Assembly (NCBI GenBank): GCA_050951365.1
Contig: JBMNIX010000002.1
Span: 62,001-126,000 of the forward strand
DNA length: 64,000 nucleotides
Origin: JAAYHG01 sp012735455
GTDB taxonomy: Bacteria; Bacillota; DTU030; DUMP01
Direction: 5' to 3'
How positions within the stretch are numbered: position 1 is the first letter of the stretch; every line of letters begins with the position of its first letter. Shown one piece after another: positions 42,426 to 51,543 of the stretch. Below the pieces are notes generated by a model that saw only the letters and a program-made list of their open reading frames with translations, was not told the DNA's origin and ran no database searches. The translations under genes and the position numbers were made by a program.

Positions 42426-45167
42426 GTGCAGCCCTGGTACAGTTTGACCGTAGAAGATGCGGTTAAGGAACTACAGACTGACCCGGATTATGGCCTAAGC
42501 AGAGAGGAAGCGGAAAAGCGCCTGCAACAGTATGGCAGTAATGAGCTTACCGGGGAAGAGGGGTCTACCCTTTGGCAGAAGCTCTTGGCCCAGTTTAAGG
42601 ATTACTTGGTGGTGATCCTGCTTGCAGCCAGCGCAGTCTCTTTTTTGGTCGGTGAGCGTACCGATGCCGTCCTTATTTTTAGCATCGTTATCATTAACGC
42701 AGTTTTGGGTGTAGTTCAAGAGGGGCGTGCCGAACGAGCCCTTCAGTCGCTGAAGGAAATGGCAGCGCCCCAGGCCCACGTGCTCAGAGAGGGCCAGGTC
42801 GTGGAGATACCGGCCCGCGAGCTGGTACCAGGGGATGTGGTGCTTCTGGAGACGGGGAGCGTGGTGCCTTGCGACTTGAGGCTCGCCCAAAGCGCAAGCC
42901 TCAAAATTGAGGAGGCGCCCCTAACCGGGGAGTCGGTGCCGGTGGAAAAGGACGCCGGGATCCTTCTGGACGAGAAGGTACCATTGGCGGAGCGCACTAA
43001 CATGGCCTATATGGGCACCACGGTGGTTTACGGCCGCGGCCAGGGGATCGCCTGTGCCACAGGAATGCAGAGCGAGATGGGTCGCATTGCTGGCCTTCTG
43101 GCAGCTGCACCTGAGGAGGATACCCCCCTTCAGGCCAAGCTCAATTCCCTTGGGCGAACTCTGGGTACAGCAACGCTGGTCGTCTGTGCCCTGGTATTTC
43201 TGACCGGGGTGCTTCGGGGTGAGCACACCGGCCCTTACCTTCTGGAGATGTTCTTAGTGGCGGTCAGTTTGGCCGTGGCTGCTATTCCGGAAGGTTTGCC
43301 AGCGGTGGTAACCATTGTTCTGGCCTTGGGTATGCAGCGAATGGCCGAACGAGGGGCTATTGTGAAACGCTTACACGCCGTTGAAACCTTGGGTTCCACG
43401 ACAGTGATCTGTACCGATAAAACCGGAACCCTCACACAGAACAAAATGGCGGCTGTCGCCCTTTGGACTGGTGATGCCAGCTACACTGTGACCGGCGCTG
43501 CTTACAGCGGTGAAGGCAGTATAAGAACGGAAACAGGTGACTTGACTGAGGAGGCGCCTGCAGACGTAGCCATGGCGCTTAGGATTGCTGCCCTTTGTAA
43601 TGATGCCAGGGTGGAAGCCGCTGCGGACGACGTTAGGTTGTTTGGTGATCCAACAGAGGGTGCCCTCTTGGGGCTTGCAGCTAAGCTCGGCTTAACACCC
43701 CAAGGCCTTGCAGCCACTTTTCCACGCGTTGCCGAGGTTCCCTTTGATTCGCGCCGCAAGCTTATGAGTACCATTCACCCCGATCCGGACGGCGGTTACT
43801 TTGTCTTTGTCAAGGGCGCACCTGATGTGGTGCTCAGCCGCTCGGAGCGACTCCTGCGCCAGGGCAGCGAAACGAAGCTCGGGGCCCAAGAGCGGGACGT
43901 TGTGCTGGCAGAAAACGCGACCTTGGCCAGCCAAGCACTGCGAGTTCTGGCCCTGGCCTACCGTCACTTAGATGAGCTACCGGTGGGCGAGGAAGAACTC
44001 GCTTCCGTAGAGCAGGATCTGACGTTTGTCGCCCTGGTAGGCTTAAAAGACCCGCTGCGCGAGGAGACCAAGGGCGCGGTGGAGCGCTGCTACGGTGCGG
44101 GTATCCGCACGGTGATGATCACGGGCGATCACCCTGATACTGCCCTAGCCATTGGCCGCGAGCTGGACATAGCCCGCGACGGAGGTGTTCTTACCGGTCC
44201 GCAGCTGGATGAATTGAGTCAGGAAGAACTCAAAGAAAAGGTTAAGAAAGTCAGTATCTACGCTCGGGTCTCACCAGAGCACAAGAGTGCCATTGTGCAG
44301 GCGCTCAAAGAACACGGTGAGATTGTGGCGGTGACAGGTGACGGTGTTAATGATGCCCCTGCCCTGAAGTTGGGCGATATCGGCGTAGCTATGGGTATCA
44401 CAGGGACTGATGTAGCCAAGGGCGCTGCCAACATGATCCTTACCGATGACAACTTCGCCACTATTGTCGCGGCGGCAGAGGCCGGCAGGGTAATCTACGC
44501 GAACATCCGTAAGTTTGTCTACTTCTTGCTCTCCTGCAATGTGGGTGAGGTGTTAATTGTCTTCTTGGCGGAGATATTGGGAATGCCACTGCCGCTTTTG
44601 CCGGTACACCTTCTGTGGCTCAACCTACTCACCGACGCCTTCCCGGCCCTGGCCTTAGGGGTGGAGCAGGCCGAGCCGGGTATCATGGACCAGCCGCCGC
44701 GTTCTCCAGCTGAACCGATCCTGGACAGAGGATTGGTGCTGGGTATCGTGGTGCAGAGCGCTGCTTTAACTGTGTCGGTGCTGGGAGTGTTCAGCTTTGC
44801 GCTGCAGCATTACGAACCGATAATGGCACGGACTTTAGCTTTTACCACCCTGGTGTTGGCTGAACTTTTCCGAGCCTATACCTCCCGTTCGGAGCGAATT
44901 CCCCTCTTTAGGTTGGGGGTCTTCAGCAACCGGGCCATGGTGCTGGGGACAGGATTCTCCCTACTGCTGTTTTTGAGCACCCTTTATGTGCCGACCCTGC
45001 GCACTATTTTTGAGACCAGTTTACTTACCTGGCGCGAGTGGAGATTAGTTCTGCCTGCAGCCCTCTTCCCGGCGATAATGGCAGAGGTGTGGAAGATCAT
45101 CCGACCCTTCTTCTTGCGCAAAGGTACAGGGGAAGATCCCAGCCCAGCCGGAGCCATCAACCGCTAA
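42426..45167 (+). CDS. P2A-type cation-transporting ATPase (Ca2+/Mn2+ class)
   Basis: A 913-residue membrane pump from a GTG with AAAGGAGG upstream. Motifs: N-terminal cation-ATPase domain, actuator loop EEAPLTGESVPVEK, M4 cation site AAIPEGLPAVVTIVLALGMQ, phosphorylation site CTDKTGTLTQN (Asp331), nucleotide-binding KGAPDVVLSR, hinge TGDGVNDAPALKLGDIGVAMG, M5-M6 with LLSCNVGEVL and LLWLNLLTDAFPALALG. The PEGLP and NLLTDAFP motifs are those of SERCA-like pumps. The Mn2+-sensing leader suggests that export of excess Mn2+ (or Ca2+) is the cellular role. Confidence 0.93.
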   Translation: MQPWYSLTVEDAVKELQTDPDYGLSREEAEKRLQQYGSNELTGEEGSTLWQKLLAQFKDYLVVILLAASAVSFLVGERTDAVLIFSIVIINAVLGVVQEGRAERALQSLKEMAAPQAHVLREGQVVEIPARELVPGDVVLLETGSVVPCDLRLAQSASLKIEEAPLTGESVPVEKDAGILLDEKVPLAERTNMAYMGTTVVYGRGQGIACATGMQSEMGRIAGLLAAAPEEDTPLQAKLNSLGRTLGTATLVVCALVFLTGVLRGEHTGPYLLEMFLVAVSLAVAAIPEGLPAVVTIVLALGMQRMAERGAIVKRLHAVETLGSTTVICTDKTGTLTQNKMAAVALWTGDASYTVTGAAYSGEGSIRTETGDLTEEAPADVAMALRIAALCNDARVEAAADDVRLFGDPTEGALLGLAAKLGLTPQGLAATFPRVAEVPFDSRRKLMSTIHPDPDGGYFVFVKGAPDVVLSRSERLLRQGSETKLGAQERDVVLAENATLASQALRVLALAYRHLDELPVGEEELASVEQDLTFVALVGLKDPLREETKGAVERCYGAGIRTVMITGDHPDTALAIGRELDIARDGGVLTGPQLDELSQEELKEKVKKVSIYARVSPEHKSAIVQALKEHGEIVAVTGDGVNDAPALKLGDIGVAMGITGTDVAKGAANMILTDDNFATIVAAAEAGRVIYANIRKFVYFLLSCNVGEVLIVFLAEILGMPLPLLPVHLLWLNLLTDAFPALALGVEQAEPGIMDQPPRSPAEPILDRGLVLGIVVQSAALTVSVLGVFSFALQHYEPIMARTLAFTTLVLAELFRAYTSRSERIPLFRLGVFSNRAMVLGTGFSLLLFLSTLYVPTLRTIFETSLLTWREWRLVLPAALFPAIMAEVWKIIRPFFLRKGTGEDPSPAGAINR

Positions 45168-45180
45168 GAGCGCAAGAAGC

Positions 45181-45211
45181 TCGCCTGCTACACATGCAGG
45201 CGAACTTTTTT
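45181..45211 (+). terminator. Terminator of the P-type ATPase gene
   Basis: TCGCCTGC (45181-45188), loop TACACAT, GCAGGCGA (45196-45203), then AC and six T. Confidence 0.9.
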
Positions 45212-45245
45212 GTCTCTGCTGCACGGTCGTGTTGTGGCTCCGATC

Positions 45246-45866
45246 TTAGAACTCCCGTTCTCCGGCGGCTAACATCTGCCAGAGGGCAGTGGTTTGGCAG
45301 GCCGAGGCAATGCCGCTAGCGATGACTTGGGCCATGCGGTACACTAGGTGCAGGCGTGTGTTTTGCAGCACCATGTACTCCATGAACCCACCTACGTTTA
45401 CAATCCCAGTGATATGGAGGTCCCCTACCGGGGGCAAGTTCTTATTAACCCCTGCGCCAGGGCGAAGGGCGCCCCGGGCCAGAGTGATGTAGCCGACGCT
45501 CTCGAGGCGACCGAGACATGCATCCACGGCAATAATCAGGGGTGCTTCATCCTTGCCCCTGAGCTTCTTAGTTGCCTCAGACAGGTTAGTAGCGTGGACA
45601 GGTTCGGCCAGGGTGCCCAGTACGGTAAGGCCAGGAGCGCCCAGCTCTGCCAGCCGACTACCTGCCAGCGGCCCCAGGGCATCGCCGGTAGAGCGGTCGG
45701 TTCCGATACAAAGAGCCGCTACTCTTTGGTTCGGGCTGCTCAATCGGCGCAGTTGCCGCTCCAGCGCAGCAGCCAGCTTAGGTGCGGCCAGGGAGTCGTC
45801 CACACTGACACGAAACTCAGATTCAGTGAAGACGCATGCTCCCTTGCCGCCAAGAAGGCCGGCCAT
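45246..45866 (-). CDS. yyaC: Spore protease YyaC family protein
   Basis: A 206-residue protein with the YyaC signatures VAALCIGTDRSTGDALGPLAG, EPVHATNLSEA, IIAVDACLGRLESVGYITLA and VGDLHITGIVNVGGFMEYMVLQ. YyaC resembles the germination protease GPR in fold and is found only in spore-formers; its substrate is not known. The ATG has GGAGGGAT upstream. It is two bases downstream of a 47-residue zinc-ribbon gene in the same direction. It supports an endospore-forming host. Confidence 0.9.
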   Translation of the reverse strand: MAGLLGGKGACVFTESEFRVSVDDSLAAPKLAAALERQLRRLSSPNQRVAALCIGTDRSTGDALGPLAGSRLAELGAPGLTVLGTLAEPVHATNLSEATKKLRGKDEAPLIIAVDACLGRLESVGYITLARGALRPGAGVNKNLPPVGDLHITGIVNVGGFMEYMVLQNTRLHLVYRMAQVIASGIASACQTTALWQMLAAGEREF

Positions 45867-45868
45867 GC

Positions 45869-46012
45869 CTATCCCTCCTGTACCTGCCTGTCTTGCAGGG
45901 ATAATCTCCGGTAACAGGCGTAGCAGAGGGCTCCTTCGTCACCAGGTAGATCGAGATCCAGGATCTTGTTGCCGCAGAGAGGACAGCTCTTCTCCCTTAG
46001 CCCTAGCACCAT
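45869..46012 (-). CDS. Small zinc-ribbon protein, 47 aa
   Basis: A short gene with AAGGGGG upstream of ATG at 46012. The sequence has two CxxC pairs, SCPLCGNKILDLDLPG and GALCYACYRRLSL, the spacing of a single zinc ribbon. A longer frame upstream is unlike protein and has no site. It is two bases from yyaC, so the two are probably co-expressed in sporulation; that link is inferred. Confidence 0.7.
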   Translation of the reverse strand: MVLGLREKSCPLCGNKILDLDLPGDEGALCYACYRRLSLQDRQVQEG

Positions 46013-46154
46013 CTCGCCCCCTTGTCTACTGTTTCCAGTTCTGTTAAAGGAAGTATATGAAGCTAAAGAGGAAATTATGCGGCGAGGCGGGGATAGGCTG
46101 TGGTGGCAAGCTATGCCTGCTCTGGTTCTATCCGAAAAGTTTTTGCCAAGGCCC

Positions 46155-46183
46155 TGGTCAAGATCTAGGAGTTGTGTTATAAT
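46155..46183 (+). promoter_or_regulatory. Promoter of the glycine-riboswitch/grd operon
   Basis: TGGTCA (46155-46160, 4 of 6 matches), 17 bases, then TGTTATAAT with a perfect TATAAT (46178-46183) and an extended TGn. It lies about 70 bases before the riboswitch. Confidence 0.75.
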
Positions 46184-46254
46184 CAAGACGATGTCAGAGC
46201 ATGGTAACTAGTACAAGATCAACCAGATAACAAGTATATACCTAATCGTATGAA

Positions 46255-46450
46255 CTGTAAGGGAGAGTCCGAAAGGCGCCGAAGGAGCAAGGCCACGCTC
46301 GCTACTCGCGTGGCTGAACCTCTCAGGTACAAGCACCTTGCAGGGACGGTTCCCTGGAGAGACCCACACGCAGCAGGACGCAGACGGTTGGGGCGCCGAA
46401 GGGGTGACCTCGTTTGAGGGCAAATCTCTCAGGCCAAAGGACAGGGGGCA
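46255..46450 (+). promoter_or_regulatory. Tandem glycine riboswitch (gcvT type)
   Basis: Two aptamers in series. The first has GGGAGAGTCC, GGCGCCGAAGGAGCAA and CCTCTCAGGTACAAGCACC; the second has CCCTGGAGAGACCC, GGGGCGCCGAAGGGGTGA and ATCTCTCAGGCCAAAGGACAG. The second closing stem TCCCTG/CAGGGG shares its 3' arm with the left arm of the following terminator, so glycine binding should prevent termination (an ON switch). It controls the glycine reductase operon. Confidence 0.96.
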
Positions 46451-46487
46451 AGTAGCGGATCATCCGTGCTTGCCCCCTGTTTGTTTA
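46440..46487 (+). terminator. Terminator of the glycine riboswitch
   Basis: ACAGGGGGCAAG (46441-46452) pairs with CTTGCCCCCTGT (46469-46480); an inner CGGAT-c-ATCCG stem extends it. TTGTTT follows. The left arm overlaps aptamer 2. Confidence 0.9.
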
Positions 46488-46544
46488 TGACAGTTAGAAT
46501 AAGAACAGCTAAATGGTAACAAGGTTTGCAGCAGGAGGGGTAAG

Positions 46545-46928
46545 ATGGAGTTTCTGACCCTCACTAACAACCCGCAGGTGATCCGTATGTTGTGCGGCAA
46601 GGGGGTTGTGCCGGTAGAGGGAGGGGTGGATGAAGTATATCGCCAGGCCCGGGACTTGGTGCACCAAGGTTACCGCCTGCTTACTCATCCTCTCTCCAGC
46701 AGCCTCAAGCCGGGGCGCATTCCGTACAAGACGGTGGTGCTTACCGCTAAGCCTGGGGTAGCGGTGGATCTCGCGTCCCTCAATCTTATGGCAGCGGCTT
46801 TTGACGCGTTGGCTGCGACTCGACCGCAGCGACCACTCAACTTTTCACCCGAGATCTTGGCAGATTACGCCCAGATAGACCTCTCCGTTTTTCAAAGTGC
46901 TTTGGAGAGCCTGCAGGACGCGCCGTAG
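46545..46928 (+). CDS. grdX: GrdX, accessory protein of glycine reductase operons
   Basis: A 127-residue protein beginning LTLTNNPQVIRMLCGKGVVP and later LLTHPLSSSLKPGRIPYKTV, the GrdX family pattern. It is the usual first gene of grd operons in Clostridia, of unknown function, and is sometimes thought regulatory or for assembly. AGGAGGGG is before the ATG. It is the first gene after the glycine riboswitch. Confidence 0.92.
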   Translation: MEFLTLTNNPQVIRMLCGKGVVPVEGGVDEVYRQARDLVHQGYRLLTHPLSSSLKPGRIPYKTVVLTAKPGVAVDLASLNLMAAAFDALAATRPQRPLNFSPEILADYAQIDLSVFQSALESLQDAP

Positions 46929-47052
46929 AGGCTAATTGGGGCTAGTATAAAAGCCACAGGAGGAGGTAAGCTGAACAAGAAAACACAGGGCAAGATAGTG
47001 GTGCAGCGAATAATACTAACATGATAGCAGGGAGCGATGGGAGGAACAGCGT

Positions 47053-47973
47053 GTGAGCGTATACGATGTGATTATTATCGGCGGCGGCCCAGCTGGCCTA
47101 GCTGCCGGGCTTTACGCCGGACGAGCCAAGTTGAAGACCCTACTTATTGAGCAGATGCTGGCGGGAGGACAGGCTGCCACCACAGACCTTATTGAGAACT
47201 ACCCCGGGGCACCAGAGGGAACAACGGGGCCAGCCCTTACCGAACGCATGGAGGAACAGGCCAAGAAGTTTGGCGCCGAGTTTATCATGGCCGAGGTCCA
47301 AGGGGTGGATCTCAGCGGCCGGGAGAAGGTTGTACTAACCAGCGAGGGCAGGTTTACCAGCAAAGCGCTGATCATCGCCAGCGGAGCCACCCATAAAAAG
47401 TTGGGTTGTCCGGGCGAGGAGGAGTTCACCGGGCGCGGCGTCTCCTACTGTGCCACCTGCGATGCAGCATTTTACGAGGATCTGCCTGTTGCTGTGGTGG
47501 GGGGCGGCGACTCAGCTATTAGCGAAGCCATCTTTCTGACCAAGTTTGCCAAGCGGGTCTATGTGATTCACCGCCGTGACGCCCTTCGGGCCACCAAGGT
47601 GGTGCAGGAAAAGGCCTTTGCCAACCACAAGATAGAGTTTGTTTGGAACAGTGTGGTGGAAGAGGTCAAAGGTAGCGAGATGGTTGAGGCGGTACGTATC
47701 AGGAACGTAAAGACGGGAGAAAGCCAGGACCTGGCAGTAAATGGCGTCTTCATGTACGTAGGTCTCGTGCCTAATACCGGGTTTCTTGTCGATAAGATTA
47801 AGCTGGATGAGCGTGGGTACATACCGGTGACGGCCAACATGGAGACCGATGTGCCTGGTGTCTTTGCAGCCGGCGATGTTACTGCTAAGCTGCTGCGTCA
47901 GGTAGTAACAGCTGTGGCCGACGGCGCTACTGCAGCGGTGGCGGCGGAGAAATATATTGAAGATAATTTCTAG
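47053..47973 (+). CDS. trxB: Thioredoxin reductase of the glycine reductase system
   Basis: A 306-residue NADPH-dependent flavoenzyme that reduces the thioredoxin which feeds glycine reductase. FAD site: DVIIIGGGPAGLAAGLYAGR. Redox-active disulfide: SYCATCDAAFY. NADPH site: VVGGGDSAISEAIFL with HRRDALRA. C-terminal GVFAAGDVTAKLLRQ. The GTG start has GGGAGG upstream. It sits 14 bases before trxA. Confidence 0.95.
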   Translation: MSVYDVIIIGGGPAGLAAGLYAGRAKLKTLLIEQMLAGGQAATTDLIENYPGAPEGTTGPALTERMEEQAKKFGAEFIMAEVQGVDLSGREKVVLTSEGRFTSKALIIASGATHKKLGCPGEEEFTGRGVSYCATCDAAFYEDLPVAVVGGGDSAISEAIFLTKFAKRVYVIHRRDALRATKVVQEKAFANHKIEFVWNSVVEEVKGSEMVEAVRIRNVKTGESQDLAVNGVFMYVGLVPNTGFLVDKIKLDERGYIPVTANMETDVPGVFAAGDVTAKLLRQVVTAVADGATAAVAAEKYIEDNF

Positions 47974-47987
47974 GGGGAGGTCGTAGC

Positions 47988-48320
47988 GTGTCTGACCTGA
48001 TTGTTGAACTCACCAGAGATAACTTTGACGAGGAGGTGAAAGGGTCCACGCTGCCGGTGGTGGTGGATTTTTGGGGGCCGCGTTGCGCACCATGTCTCGC
48101 CCTCATGCCTGAGGTGGAGAAGATGGCGGATGAATACAGTGGCCGTGTGAAATTCTGTAAGGTCAACTGCACGCAGAACCGCCGTCTGGTGGTGGAGCTT
48201 AAGGTTATGAACCTGCCCACGTTCCAGTTTTACCGGGGCGGCGAGCTGGTAGCCCAACTGGCCGGTCCCGAAGCCACTCGTGCCAACATCAAAACCAAAC
48301 TGGATGAATTGGTACAGTAG
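47988..48320 (+). CDS. trxA: Thioredoxin of the glycine reductase system, CAPC active site
   Basis: A 110-residue thioredoxin from a GTG after GGGGGAGG. Fold signatures VVVDFWGPRCAPCLALMPEV and LKVMNLPTFQFYRGGELV are present. The redox motif is C-A-P-C in the context WGPRCAPC, unlike the general WCGPC; glycine-reducing Clostridia are known to use special thioredoxins with altered motifs. It should transfer electrons from TrxB to the Grd complex, which makes the reduced state of protein A. Confidence 0.92.
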   Translation: MSDLIVELTRDNFDEEVKGSTLPVVVDFWGPRCAPCLALMPEVEKMADEYSGRVKFCKVNCTQNRRLVVELKVMNLPTFQFYRGGELVAQLAGPEATRANIKTKLDELVQ

Positions 48321-48367
48321 GTAACGATTGTTACGGCAAATGCTAGAACGGAGAGGAGGGGTGCTGC

Positions 48368-49654
48368 ATGCGTTTAGAGTTGGGGCGGGTAACAATCCGA
48401 GATGTTCAGTTCGGACCAGAGACCAAAGTTGAGGCTGCCACCCTTTATGTGAGTAAAGAAGAACTGGCTGCACTGGTTTTGGAAGATAAGACCCTAAAGT
48501 CCTGTAACATCGAGTTGGCTCGCCCTGGTGAAGCGGTGCGCATCATCCCTGTTAAGGATGTTATTGAGCCGCGCTGTAAGGTAGAGGGCCTGGGTGGGGT
48601 GTTCCCCGGCTTTGTGGGTAAGGTGGAGACAGTAGGCAGCGGACGGACGCATGTCTTGTCCGGTGCTGCCGTGGTGACCACAGGCAAGATCGTGGGGTTT
48701 CAAGAGGGTATCATTGACATGAGTGGTCCTGGGGCTGGGTACACCCCGTTTTCCCAGACCTGTAATGTGGTGCTGGATCTAGAGCCTCAAGAGGGCTTGT
48801 CTCAGCACGAACACGAGAAGGCTGTGCGCCTCGCCGGCCTCAAGGCTGCGGCTTATTTGGGTCAGGCTGCCCGGGATGTGGAACCAGACACACTGGAGGT
48901 TTACGAGCTCGGGTCCTACCTGGAGACGGCAGCCCAGTATCCGAATCTCCCCAAAGTGGTCTATGTCTACATGTTGCAGTCCCAGGGGCTGCTGCACGAC
49001 ACCTGGGTTTACGGCGTGGATGCCAAGCGCATTCTTCCCAGCCTAATTCACCCCAACGAGACCATGGACGGAGCCATTGTCAGCGGCAACTGTGTTTCTG
49101 CCTGCGATAAGAACACTACTTATCACCATTTAAACAACCCTGTCATTGCTGAACTCTACCGCCACCATGGCAAGGACCTCTGCTTTCTAGGCTGCATCAT
49201 TACCAACGAGAACGTTACCTTGGGCGATAAAGAGCGCTCCTCTAGTTATGTGGCCAAGCTGGCCAGGATGTTGGGGGCAGACGCAGCCGTTATTACCGAA
49301 GAAGGCTTCGGCAATCCCGACGCGGATCTGGCCATGAACTGCAGCAAACTCGAAGGTTATGGTATCAAGACGGTTCTAATCACCGACGAGTACGCTGGCC
49401 GCGATGGTGCTTCCCAGTCTCTGGCGGATACCAGCCCCAAGGCCGATGCGGTGGTGAGCACCGGCAACGCTAATGAGCTAATTGACCTACCCCCCATGAA
49501 AAAAGTCATTGGTGATGTTTCGTACGCCAATGTTATCGCCGGTGGGTTTGATGGTGCATCCCATGCCGATGGTAGCCTTACTGTGGAACTACAGGCGATC
49601 ACTGGTGCCACTTGCGAATTAGGGTTCAGTAGGCTTAGAGCCAAAGAATACTAA
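48368..49654 (+). CDS. grdE: Glycine reductase complex protein B, alpha/beta proprotein
   Basis: A 428-residue proprotein that is cut into two subunits of protein B. The cut makes an N-terminal pyruvoyl group from a cysteine; here Cys242 in VSGNCVSACDKNTT is at the position of the residue used in Eubacterium acidaminophilum GrdE. The pyruvoyl group forms a Schiff base with glycine. Other conserved parts are GPGAGYTPFSQTCNVVLDLE and CIITNENVTLGDKERSS. ATG after GAGGAGGGG. Confidence 0.95.
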   Translation: MRLELGRVTIRDVQFGPETKVEAATLYVSKEELAALVLEDKTLKSCNIELARPGEAVRIIPVKDVIEPRCKVEGLGGVFPGFVGKVETVGSGRTHVLSGAAVVTTGKIVGFQEGIIDMSGPGAGYTPFSQTCNVVLDLEPQEGLSQHEHEKAVRLAGLKAAAYLGQAARDVEPDTLEVYELGSYLETAAQYPNLPKVVYVYMLQSQGLLHDTWVYGVDAKRILPSLIHPNETMDGAIVSGNCVSACDKNTTYHHLNNPVIAELYRHHGKDLCFLGCIITNENVTLGDKERSSSYVAKLARMLGADAAVITEEGFGNPDADLAMNCSKLEGYGIKTVLITDEYAGRDGASQSLADTSPKADAVVSTGNANELIDLPPMKKVIGDVSYANVIAGGFDGASHADGSLTVELQAITGATCELGFSRLRAKEY

Positions 49655-49675
49655 CTAAATAAGGAGGAAGAGAGG

Positions 49676-50143
49676 ATGGATCTCAAGGGCAAGAAAGTAA
49701 TTGCCCTGGGTGACCGGGACGGCGTTCCGGGACCGGCGATTGAGGAATGCCTCAAGTCGGCGGGAGCGGAACTGGTCTTTGTCACCACAGAGTGCTTCGT
49801 CTGAACAGCAGCAGGAACAATGGACCTGGAGAATCAAGCGCGGATCAAAGAGCTGGGCGAAAAACATGGGGAGAAAGAGCTAGTGGTAATACTTGGTTCT
49901 TCCGACCCCGACAGCGCCGAGCTGGCTGCGGAAACAGTTACCGCAGGCGATCCCACCTATGCCGGGCCATTGGCTGGAGTCCCGTTGGGACTTCCTGTGT
50001 ACCACATTATGGAGGAAGAAATCAAGTTCCAGGTAGATCCTCAAGTTTATGAAGAACAGGTGGCCATGATGGAGATGGTCTTGGATGTAGAGGCCTTGAT
50101 CGAGGCGGTCAAAAGGATGCGGGAAGAGCACAGCAAGCTTTAG
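49676..50143 (+). CDS. grdA: Glycine reductase protein A, selenoprotein (in-frame TGA)
   Basis: A 155-residue protein with selenocysteine at residue 43: TGA at 49802-49804 in the motif TTECFVUTAAGTMDLENQ, the invariant GrdA motif. Standard callers would miss the first 48 codons. The start ATG at 49676 has AAGGAGG upstream. The Sec selenol, with the Cys of CFVU, takes the carboxymethyl group from protein B and yields a carboxymethyl-selenoether. A weak hairpin (CAGG 49812-49815, CCTG 49825-49828) follows the TGA and may be the SECIS. It lies between grdE and grdB. Confidence 0.96.
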
Positions 50144-50157
50144 GGGGAGGGAGATGC

Positions 50158-51474
50158 ATGGCCCAATCAAAGCTCAGGGTTGTTCATTACCTGAACCAGT
50201 TTTTTGGGCAGATCGGTGGAGAAGAAAAAGCAAACGTGCCCCCCGAAGCTAGAGAAGGTGTAGTAGGGCCCGGTATGGGTCTCAAAACCGCCCTTGGTGC
50301 TGAGGCTGAGATAGTGGGTACGGTGATCTGTGGCGATAGTTACTTCGGTGAAAACATGGCCGAAGCCACAGGTAAAGTGCTGGAGCTGATCAAGGGCTTT
50401 GAGCCCGATGTGGTAGTGGCAGGTCCGGCGTTTAATGCCGGGCGCTACGGTACGGCCTGTGGTGCTGTCTGCCAGGCGGTGGTGAGGGAACTTGGTATCC
50501 CGGCTGTGACGGCCATGTTTCCTGAGAACCCAGGCGTAGATATGTACAAGAAAGATGTTTATATCCTACCTACAGCTGACTCAGCTGCCGGCATGCGCAA
50601 GGCGCTGCCTAAGCTCGCGGCTTTCGCCCTCCGGCTGGGCCGGGGAGATAGCATTGGTGCTCCAGAGGAAGAGGGTTACATTCCCCGTGGTGTCCGCCGT
50701 AACCTCTTGGCGGAGAAAGCGGGGGCGGCGCGGGCAGTAGAGATGCTGGTGGCGAAGCTGCGGGGAGAACCCTTTGCTACGGAGCTTCCCATGCCGAGGT
50801 TTGACCGTGTGGCACCCTGTCCCCCTGTTCCGGACATGGCCAAGGCCACTATTGCCCTGGTTACCTCAGGGGGTATTGTTCCCAAGGGTAACCCCGACCA
50901 CATAGAGTCTTCCAGCGCCTCCAAGTTTGGCAAGTACAGCCTGGCTGGCTTGGATGATTTCACAGCCGAGGCGCACCAAACAGCACACGGTGGTTATGAT
51001 CCCACCTATGCTAACGCTGATGCGGACCGGGTACTGCCTTTGGATGTGATGCGGGATCTGGAACGAGAGGGCCGAATTGGCAAACTCTACGATTATTGGT
51101 ACTCCACAGTTGGTAACGGGACCTCTGTAGCCAATGCCGCTCGCTACGGAGCTGCTATTGCCCAGGAACTTAAGGCGGACGGTGTGACGGCGGTAATTCT
51201 CACCTCTACCTGAGGAACCTGTACTCGCTGCGGTGCAGCGATGGTAAAAGAAATCGAGCGAGCTGGGCTCCCAGTAGTTCATATTTGTACAGTGGTACCC
51301 ATCTCCCTTACCGTAGGTGCCAACCGTATTGTGCCTGCAATTGCCATTCCCTACCCGCTAGGCAATCCAGAGCTTCCGCGGGAGGAGGAAAAGGCCCTAC
51401 GGCGTCGCTTGGTGGAAAAGGCTTTGCGTGCCCTGGAGACCCCTGTTGACGGGCAGCACGTGTTTGAGGACTGA
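50158..51474 (+). CDS. grdB: Glycine reductase protein B gamma subunit, selenoprotein (in-frame TGA)
   Basis: A 438-residue glycine-specific selenoprotein. The TGA at 51211-51213 encodes Sec352 in the motif ILTSTUGTCTRCGAAM; the frame continues to the true stop at 51474 with conserved sequence (VHICTVVPISLTVGANRIVP). The known Sec of GrdB is at about residue 350. Glycine bound to the pyruvoyl subunit is attacked here. A hairpin CGCTGC-GGT-GCAGCG follows the TGA by 12 bases. ATG after AGGGGGAGGG. Confidence 0.96.
51226..51240 (+). promoter_or_regulatory. Probable SECIS of grdB
   Basis: CGCTGC (51226-51231), loop GGT, GCAGCG (51235-51240): a perfect 6-bp stem with the GGU loop typical of bacterial SECIS, 12 bases after the Sec TGA. 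Confidence 0.7.
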
Positions 51475-51485
51475 GAACGCTAAAA

Positions 51486-51522
51486 GAGCGCGCCCTGGTG
51501 GTACCTGTGCCAGGGCACGCTC
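51486..51522 (+). terminator. Hairpin between grdB and grdC
   Basis: GAGCGCGCCCTGG (51486-51498) pairs with CCAGGGCACGCTC (51510-51522), one mismatch. A poor T-run follows (CTTTCAGG). It is probably a processing or partial-attenuation site which sets the ratio of upstream to downstream subunits. Confidence 0.55.
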
Positions 51523-51543
51523 CTTTCAGGGGGTGAAGGACAG

